5,625 nt of DNA from NCBI GenBank assembly GCA_009618505.1, contig WJOQ01000079.1, forward strand, positions 1 to 5,625, given 5' to 3'. The notes under the pieces are model-generated. The model was not told the DNA's origin. It ran no database searches and saw only the letters and a program-made list of their open reading frames with translations. Of this stretch, positions 5,087-5,625 are shown piece by piece (within the stretch, counting starts at the first letter, position 1; the number at the start of each line of letters is the position of its first letter). A program made the translations under genes and the position numbers. This stretch comes from Clostridia bacterium (lineage in GTDB: Bacteria; Aerophobota; Aerophobia; Aerophobales; AE-B3A).

Positions 5087-5625
5087 GTGGAAAAACCTTT
5101 AAACTAGGCATTATGGGAGGAACCTTTAATCCTATCCATCAAGGGCATTTAGTAGCAGCAGAATTTATTCGTGATGAATTCAAATTGGATGAAGTTCTTT
5201 TTGTTCCTTCGGGAAAGCCTCCTCACAAAGATAGTAATGAAATTGCTCCGCCCGAACACCGCTGGATGATGACAGTATTAGCTACGGCTAGTAATGAACA
5301 TTTTTCGGTCTCTTCCTTGGAAATAGAACGAGTCGGTGAATCTTATACTCGGGAAACTATTCTCCAGTTGAAAAAAATATACCCAGAGAATACGGAGTGT
5401 TATTTTATTACAGGAGCTGATGCTATAGCTGAGATTTCCACCTGGCACAAGACAGAAGATTTATCTCAGATAACCAAATTTATTGCTGCTTCCCGTCCGG
5501 GTTATAAACTGGATATCAAGAGCATAGATTCCCGTTTTCAACAGTGTACTTACCTGATAGAAATTCCGGCTTTGACCATTTCTTCTACCGAAATTAGAAA
5601 AAGAATAAAAGAGCGAAAAGCCTAT
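5083..5625 (+). CDS. nadD: Nicotinate-nucleotide adenylyltransferase, 3' end outside the window
   Basis: NadD transfers AMP from ATP to nicotinate mononucleotide, giving deamido-NAD in cytosolic NAD biosynthesis. The 181 visible codons show the nucleotidyltransferase signature GGTFNPIHQGHL (residues 12-23), whose two histidines bind ATP phosphates. They also show VPSGKPPHK, the YTRETI stretch, an FITGADAIAEISTWH block and, near the end, the second signature ISSTEIRKRI (166-175). Asn16 replaces the commoner Asp of GGxFDPxH, a frequent variant in this family. NadD is usually 190-215 aa, so roughly 10-35 residues are missing beyond 5625. ATG 5083 overlaps the rny stop as ATGA and has no good Shine-Dalgarno of its own, so expression is probably by translational coupling to rny. 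ATG 5113 (Met11), just before GGTFNP, is a less likely alternative because it would remove most of the first beta strand. Confidence 0.95.
   Translation, partial: MSGKTFKLGIMGGTFNPIHQGHLVAAEFIRDEFKLDEVLFVPSGKPPHKDSNEIAPPEHRWMMTVLATASNEHFSVSSLEIERVGESYTRETILQLKKIYPENTECYFITGADAIAEISTWHKTEDLSQITKFIAASRPGYKLDIKSIDSRFQQCTYLIEIPALTISSTEIRKRIKERKAY

Overview
The window is about 5.6 kb of AT-rich bacterial chromosome. It codes densely on both strands and reads as housekeeping rather than mobile DNA. A KtrAB-type potassium channel, an RNase Y, a COG1313/PflX-like radical-SAM protein and a NadD fit many low-GC, often anaerobic lineages such as Firmicutes-like or uncultured candidate phyla. Nothing here fixes the phylum. 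The two single-base frame breaks would suit a draft or metagenome assembly, which is an inference.

Left half, minus strand, read right to left from a promoter near 3427-3454: a PflX-like radical-SAM protein (3401-2487), then a TrkH/KtrB-type K+ translocation subunit (from about 2472 to 873), then its cytosolic RCK regulator KtrA/TrkA (863-179), then tRNA-Leu(GAG) (168-82). The gaps are 14, 9 and 10 nt, so this is probably one transcription unit, with the tRNA processed from its 3' end. Both potassium-transport genes are broken by an apparent +1 frameshift. In ktrA the break is sharply placed near 723-728. In ktrB it lies somewhere in about 2235-2306 and separates a two-helix N-terminal extension from the complete transporter core.

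Middle (3402-3559): a compact divergent intergenic region of 158 bp. It has one sigma70-like promoter facing each way and several short perfect palindromes, one of them inside the spacer of the leftward promoter.

Right half, plus strand: RNase Y (3560-5086), the membrane-anchored KH/HD endoribonuclease of mRNA decay, overlaps by ATGA with nadD (from 5083). nadD makes deamido-NAD and runs off the window after 181 codons.

Positions 1-81, downstream of the tRNA, hold no gene. They contain a GC-rich hairpin and a 14-bp direct repeat.

I see no CRISPR array, insertion sequence, phage gene or clearly undescribed system. The most worthwhile points are the paired frame breaks in the Ktr genes, the voltage-sensor-like N-terminal extension of the KtrB homologue with its non-standard start, and the operon linkage of a radical-SAM protein of unknown substrate to K+ uptake and a tRNA.
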